Source: Avena insularis | Taxonomy: Eukaryota; Streptophyta; Magnoliopsida; Poales; Poaceae | Reading direction: 5' to 3' | Length of the DNA stretch: 64,000 nt | Assembly: GCA_023614405.1 (NCBI GenBank) | Contig: CM042694.1 | Coordinates: 90,999,285 to 91,063,284 of the forward strand | Shown: piece by piece, positions 58,943-64,000 of the stretch | Layout: the number at the start of each line of letters is the position of its first letter | Position numbering within the stretch: position 1 is the first letter of the stretch | The notes under the pieces: generated by a model | Seen by the model: only the letters and a program-made list of their open reading frames with translations | Told to the model about the DNA's origin: nothing | Database searches by the model: none | Made by a program: the position numbers and the translations under genes

Positions 58943-60000
58943 TATTTAGATTTATCACTAATACCGATGGTAGGTGGAGAGGTAGGGATCCGACGGCGAT
59001 CACATCAACTCTTGATCCATTGCCGCATGCATCGTGACCTCATCCCTTGCCAGTGGTCTCTTGTTCCGCATCCCCTGATTCGAGTTACAAATATTAGCAA
59101 CCGATCCGGTATCAAATACCTAGGTGCTACTACGAGTACTAGTCAAGTACATATCAATATATCACATATACCTTTGTTTGCCTTGCCGGCCTTCTTATCC
59201 ATCAAATACTTGGGGCAATTGCGCTTCCAATGGCCAGTCCCCTTACAATAGTAGCACTCGGTTTCAGACTTAGGGCCAGCCCGGGATTTCCTTTCAGGCA
59301 CAGCAACAGACTTACCGCCCTTCTTTCCCTTCTGTTTACCCTTCTTGTCTTTGTTGAAACCAGTGGTCTTATTAATCATAAACACTTAATGTTCTTTCCT
59401 AATCTCCACTTCTACAGACTTAAGCATTGACAGAAGCTCGGGGAGAGACTTCTTCATGCCCTGCATGTTATAGTTCATCACGAAGCTCTTGTAGCTAGGT
59501 GGTAGAGATTGGAGAACACGATGTATACCTAAGTCAATGGGAATCGTTATTCCCAAGGACACAAGCTTATCGGCGTACACAGACATTTTGAGTACGTGCT
59601 CACTAACGGAGCTGTTCTCTTCCATCATGCAGCTAAAGAACTTTTCTGAAGCATTGTAACTCTCCACGGCAGCATGGGTATCGAAAATCTTTTTCAATTC
59701 TTCCATGGTATCAAAAGAATTGCCATTTTCGAAACGCTTTCGAAGTTCTGGCTCTAGCCCATACAGTATGCCGCAATGAACTAAGTTGTGGTCCTCCTGA
59801 CGAGTCAAATAGACATTCTTTTCCTCGTCAGGGGCATCAGGAGCTGGTGGAGGGCCTAGCGGCGCTTCTAGCACATATTGCTTTTGTGGAGCAGAGAGGA
59901 GAATTCTCAAATTCATAGCCCACTTGGTAAAGTTGCTACTATTCGCAGCAAGTTTCTCTTTCTCCATGAACACATTGAAATTAAAAGCAGGTGGTGCCAT
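58943..60000 (-). pseudogene. F3: Ty1/copia gag and protease N-terminus, copy 2
   Basis: ATG at 60000. The gag reads through the stop that unit 1 has at 50354 (here LGIHRVLQSLPPSYKSF), but has its own stop at 59386 before FMINKTTGF. The zinc knuckle CYYCKGTGHWKRNC is intact. The protease has FDTGSVANIC with TAG in place of the preceding Trp codon (about 59116). The two copies therefore decayed independently. Confidence 0.82.
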
Positions 60001-61028
60001 CTATAACATAATTTGTAAAGTTTATTTAGACTAAGTTTATGATAGATTGAGTTCAAAAAGTCCCACTCAAAAACAACATCCCTCTTGTATTTTTTGGTGA
60101 TTACATGAACCAAATCCACTACACCAAGTCCGATCAAAATGTGAGTCGGTGTAGTTTCAAAGGCAAGCATCTATATGGGAATCATATCAACTATATGACT
60201 CATGCTTACCATTCGGTCCGTGTTTCGATGCCATGTCTGTACATGCTAAGCTCGCCAAGTAAGAACCTTAGTACTTGCGTGTGTAAAACTATCATACACC
60301 CGTTGTATGAAAACATGGATTCAAGTACACCCGATCAATATGTGATGTCTTGAATCGACTAAACATAAAATAGTACATACTTAAGGAAGAACACATTTTT
60401 ATCTTGATATCTAAATGAGGGATCATCTTATAATGCTACAAAACGCCAAACAAGCAATATAAGATGCAAACATCATATGTGTAAAGTGAAATGATATGGT
60501 TCTTGCACTTAATCACTATCATGTGCATCGTGGTATGACCTTCATCATTCCTTTGTGTGTAAGGCCAAGGTCTATGGAACTTACACGTTATGTATGTTGT
60601 AAGAGTATCAACTATACATCTACTTACCACATTACCATATCATGACACTAGCCCAGCAATGATCTAAAATAGACGCCTCTAATTTATCAATTGCATGTTT
60701 TACGTGGCTTAGGGCTTTCGAAGATAGAACCGTTCTTACCTACGAACATGGAACCACAACGATGATAATCAAATTATTAGCATCTCGTTGTAAATCAGAT
60801 ATTGACTATAGTAGGAGAGACAGGCACCCGCTAGCCACTTATGCAAAACTAGTTGCATGTCAAGCATGGAACAAGTCTCATGTGCGAGGACATGTAAAGT
60901 TTGTCTGGGCCGCTTCATCCCACTATGCCACCAATATCCAAAATACATATAAGAAGCAATAACATGATCATCACCACCCACATACTCATATGTGTACTAC
61001 CCGTGCAAAGCACCTATGCATAGATCAG
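60001..61028 (-). other. F3 leader
   Basis: Homologue of 50823-51850. No gene called. Confidence 0.65.
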
Positions 61029-61040
61029 GCTCTGATACCA
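61029..61040 (-). other. Primer-binding site of F3 (initiator tRNA-Met)
   Basis: TGGTATCAGAGC on the minus strand, one base inside the LTR. Confidence 0.92.
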
Positions 61041-61041
61041 C

Positions 61042-62695
61042 TGATGGATTCGCATCATAGAAAACAAAAAATTTCCTACGATGTGAACTACTATACGCCA
61101 AGATATATCTACTAGATACAAGCAACGGGTGGATATTCATCCATAGAAATCATACCCTTGAAGACCGACAAAGTGTAACGAGATTTCACTCGTGGATGAT
61201 GTAGTCGTTCGCTTGCCGATCTCAAGATCGTGGGGAAGTCCTAGCGCCGCAAAACAGCAGCGCATCCACATTCGCACACATGTTCAGGCCACCGAACAAC
61301 CTCCGCCTCCTTGCTCCAGCGATGCAGCGGAAGCAGCAACTCCTTCTAGACAAAATGCCACCGGGAACATGTATCTCGCTAGTCCGAGACCATGGGGGAA
61401 AAATACTAGAGGGAGAGAGAGATCCTTCACGAGGAGGTGTGAGAATGAAGGAGGGAGGAGGGGGCCTTTTATAGGAGGAGGGGGGGGACCCCTCCCCATG
61501 GCCGACGCCCCATGCGGGGATGACCCCTCACCTCCCCATTCATGTGGTGGTAACTCCCTCCACATTAAAATGCCCCTTCACATTCTCTTTTAAAGTCTCC
61601 ACTTTAAATGCATTAATTTTTTCCAAATTTAATGCTCTCTCATTTAATAAATCTCCTTTTATTAATTTTATTCAGAATTTTGTTAATTACTTTAATTAAC
61701 AAACATTCACATAAAACCCCTTGTAACATTTCAATATTACATGCAGAAACAATTTTAGCAATTTCACCCGAAACAATTTCGGTGTCTATTGAAATAATTC
61801 CAGCGCTTTGCAATTCATTCGTCTGAAACATATTTGCTCCAAATGGTGTTTGTTTTCCTTAAGTGTGTCACCCTACGGTTCATGAATAATGCAGACATGA
61901 TTGAGACCCCTCTCAGATCAATAATGAGAAGCAGGACCTAGAGATCCGTACTGACTCCCACACATTCAACGATGACTTCTTGTGATCGTGAGAACCTTTA
62001 ATGCTAAGTAACTAAAATCCTTTGTCTCGCGATATATTACATGTCCAAGATTCGATCATCGGTATCTCCATACCTAGTTTGATCTCGTTGCCGACATGTA
62101 CTCTTTTCTTGTTCCCGTGATATAACATTCTAGTGATCTTATCACTTGCTTGCAAGCTAACTAATGTGATATCACCGAGAGGGCCCAGAGAATATCTATC
62201 CGTCATTGGGATGAACAAATCCCACTCTTGATCCATGATCCTCTACATACCACTTTCATAGTACTGAACCCACCTTTATAATCACCCTTTTACGGTGTGA
62301 CGTTTGATGTTATCAAGATATTCTTCTAGTGTTAGTGATGGACATGATCTAAGGTTTATGATTACTATGTTTGATGTTATAGCAATATAAACACAATGAC
62401 TTTGATCATAATGCTATACTTCGGATGAATGTTCACCACATCATTCAACTAATGTTGTGACCTCGTTATTAACAACATCCAATGTCCATGATCAGGAAAC
62501 CTAGATCATCTTGTTAATCCACGAGCTAGTTTATAAGAGAGGCATAACTAGGAACTTTCCTTTTGTTTATGAAACACACGTGTATTAACGTTTCCAAATT
62601 AATACAATTATAGCATGCAAAATAAACATCTATCATATACTTGGAATATACATAATAAACACTTTATTATTGCCTCTCAGGGCATATTCCCTTCA
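61042..62695 (-). repeat. 5' LTR of copia element F3 (1654 bp)
   Basis: On + it starts TGATGGATTCGCATC and ends GGCATATTCCCTTCA. TATA box TATAAAAGGC on the minus strand at 61464-61473. Same insertion site in the X antisense gene as F1 and F2; the right flank starts GCTTG. Confidence 0.9.
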
Positions 62696-63915
62696 GCTTG
62701 GAGGTATCATCGTCAAACAAAACTTACACATCCTTCAACTTGGGATCATAGACTTGTGAGGACATTTCTCCCTCTCCCAAGATCAATAGCTGATAGAGCA
62801 AAAAGCATGTTAGATGAAGGATACTTTCAAGACGGAGAACTTAGAGTATACACATAAGCAAGTAAAGGAAACATGGTTACCTTTGGGCATGGGCCGCATT
62901 CGAACATGTCATAGGTGATCTTGAAGCCGCGCTTCCCATCCTTCACCTCGATGATGTCCTTAAGGCGGAGATTTATGGAGTCATTAGAGAAGTTTTCCTC
63001 AGAAATCCACATAGGATCTTTCCTCTCCTTTGAATACTCATGCATCAGCCATGTGCGGTGCTACAGGGGTTGGATCCACCTTATGAACCAGCACATGGCT
63101 AGGTCCAAGCCGGTCAGACCTCCATCTACCAGGCACTCTATCCACCTTACGATGCGGGAGGCATCATCATCAGAGGGGAGAAGGCCTTGGTACCTCCAAG
63201 TGTTAGCCTCAACGGCAGCCCCATCGACAAAATCGGGGTATGTTTCTTGTCGGCCAGACAGAGGGATATTTGGGCCATAAAAATAAATCTACTAACGATT
63301 CTTGCAAGACTCATGGCCAAAAATGTTGGGGAACCGCCGACCAGAATGGATCTTAAAACTAATGGTTCCATAATTACGAAGTTCATCTTTAAAATCTCCG
63401 GAATCTCTCTTCATAGTGAAGAAATAGATAAACAGATCTAACCTACGCTTGATTCCTAGATATCCTTCACATAGAGCTATGTAGTTGCTAAGTGCTAAGA
63501 TGATATTGGGAGATAGGTTGTGAGGGAGAATCCAGAAGTGTTTCAAGACCTCAAGGTAGAAGTCGGAGATTGGAAACGCAACACCACGTACTGACTGAGC
63601 TTTGAGGTATACCTTCTTTCCATCTTGGGGAGAAGGAACGACCTCGCCGGCAGGCGCTGGCCACCAGACCAGCCCTTCCGCCAAAGGAAGATATCCCTCA
63701 TCGACGAGCTCTTTCAGGTGCACTGCGGTAAGGTCCGAGCCCCTCCAAACTCCCTCGTGGAATTCAGAATCCTCCTCTAGGGTATCGAGCGCCTCCTGTT
63801 TTTGTTCATCGCCGGTGGTTTCCATCATGGTGGAGACTGGAATTACCACTCCCTCCGTCGGGACGTGGACACCCTTTGACGACTCCTTTGAAGCCTCAGG
63901 AACCACCACCGTCAA
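62696..63915 (-). pseudogene. X antisense gene, copy 3 (N-terminal exons)
   Basis: From about 63915: TVVVPEASKESSKGVHVPTE, FPISDFYLEVLKHFWILPHN, IILALSNYIALCEGYLGIK, then TAG at about 63292 and KIYFYGPN-like continuation after it. Uninterrupted at the site where element C sits in copy 1 (ATCTT near 62917-62921). It has the longest open N-terminal frame of the three copies. The window ends 85 bp upstream. Confidence 0.8.
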
Positions 63916-64000
63916 TGGATACTGCTGCTGCTCTCCATTGGAGTAGATTGGAAGGAGAGAGGAGATGGGATTTCTTGTATAGGGTTTTCTGCTGGAGCTC

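Larger units (their letters stand above)
57766..64000. repeat. Direct duplication, unit 2 (truncated by window end)
   Basis: Collinear with 48565-54800. See unit 1. The spacer between units (55852-57765) is not duplicated in the window. Confidence 0.85.

Noticed and set aside
1..64000. Ordinary host protein-coding gene, rRNA, tRNA or snoRNA
   Set aside because: Every coding segment I could recognise is transposon-derived; no RNA gene structure was found by eye.

Overview
This window is plant nuclear DNA and looks like intergenic, transposon-packed sequence from a large-genome grass, most likely a pooid (wheat, barley, rye, oat or ryegrass relatives). The evidence is the repeat content: Ty3/gypsy elements with a spliced antisense gene (Tat/Retand style), Athila-like elements, an Angela/BARE-like Ty1/copia LTR with an initiator-tRNA-Met primer site, two small CACTA elements and a Stowaway MITE. 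I found no ordinary host gene, rRNA, tRNA or CRISPR array. Family names rest on structure and remembered protein motifs, not on a database search.

The left 40 kb is a nest that can be read from its edges. The outermost host is element X (gypsy, sense +). Its RNase H-integrase lies at 6420-9479, its antisense gene runs on the minus strand from about 38850 down to 9945, and its 3' LTR starts at 39466. Into X are inserted element A (gypsy, sense +, only its right end, 1-6419), CACTA-1 (6464-7831, target duplication ATA), a solo copia LTR F1 (12184-13835, duplication CCTTG/CTTTG) and full-length gypsy element C (14063-37888, sense -, duplication ATCTT). C in turn carries element B (17984 to about 23450, same family as A, opposite orientation) inside its antisense gene and element D (30304-37586, Athila-like, sense +, duplication GCAAC/GCGAC) inside its 5' LTR.

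Next comes element E (39886-46963), an Athila-like element related to D on the minus strand. It is truncated at its 3' end and its gag-protease reading frame is split by CACTA-2 (43729-45093, duplication AAA). From about 47290 a gypsy gag-pol fragment (G) is joined on the same strand to a copia gag-protease fragment (F2) with its 5' LTR. That LTR sits in a second copy of the X antisense gene and X LTR. After a Stowaway MITE and an unclassified block (55852-57765), the G-F-LTR-X unit is repeated in direct orientation to the window end (57766-64000).

The recurring theme is element organisation. In A, B, C and X, pol runs one way and a multi-exon gene with a Transposase_28-like ('putative gypsy type transposon') N-terminus runs the other way from near the 3' LTR, so the two converge tail to tail. 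In the A/B family one intron of that gene holds a 59-bp minisatellite of about ten units; in C another intron holds three hairpin-forming units of about 62 bp. All coding regions show stops, frameshifts or insertions, except a 350-codon ORF in D, which is open throughout, and the E gag-protease frame, which is open apart from its CACTA insertion.
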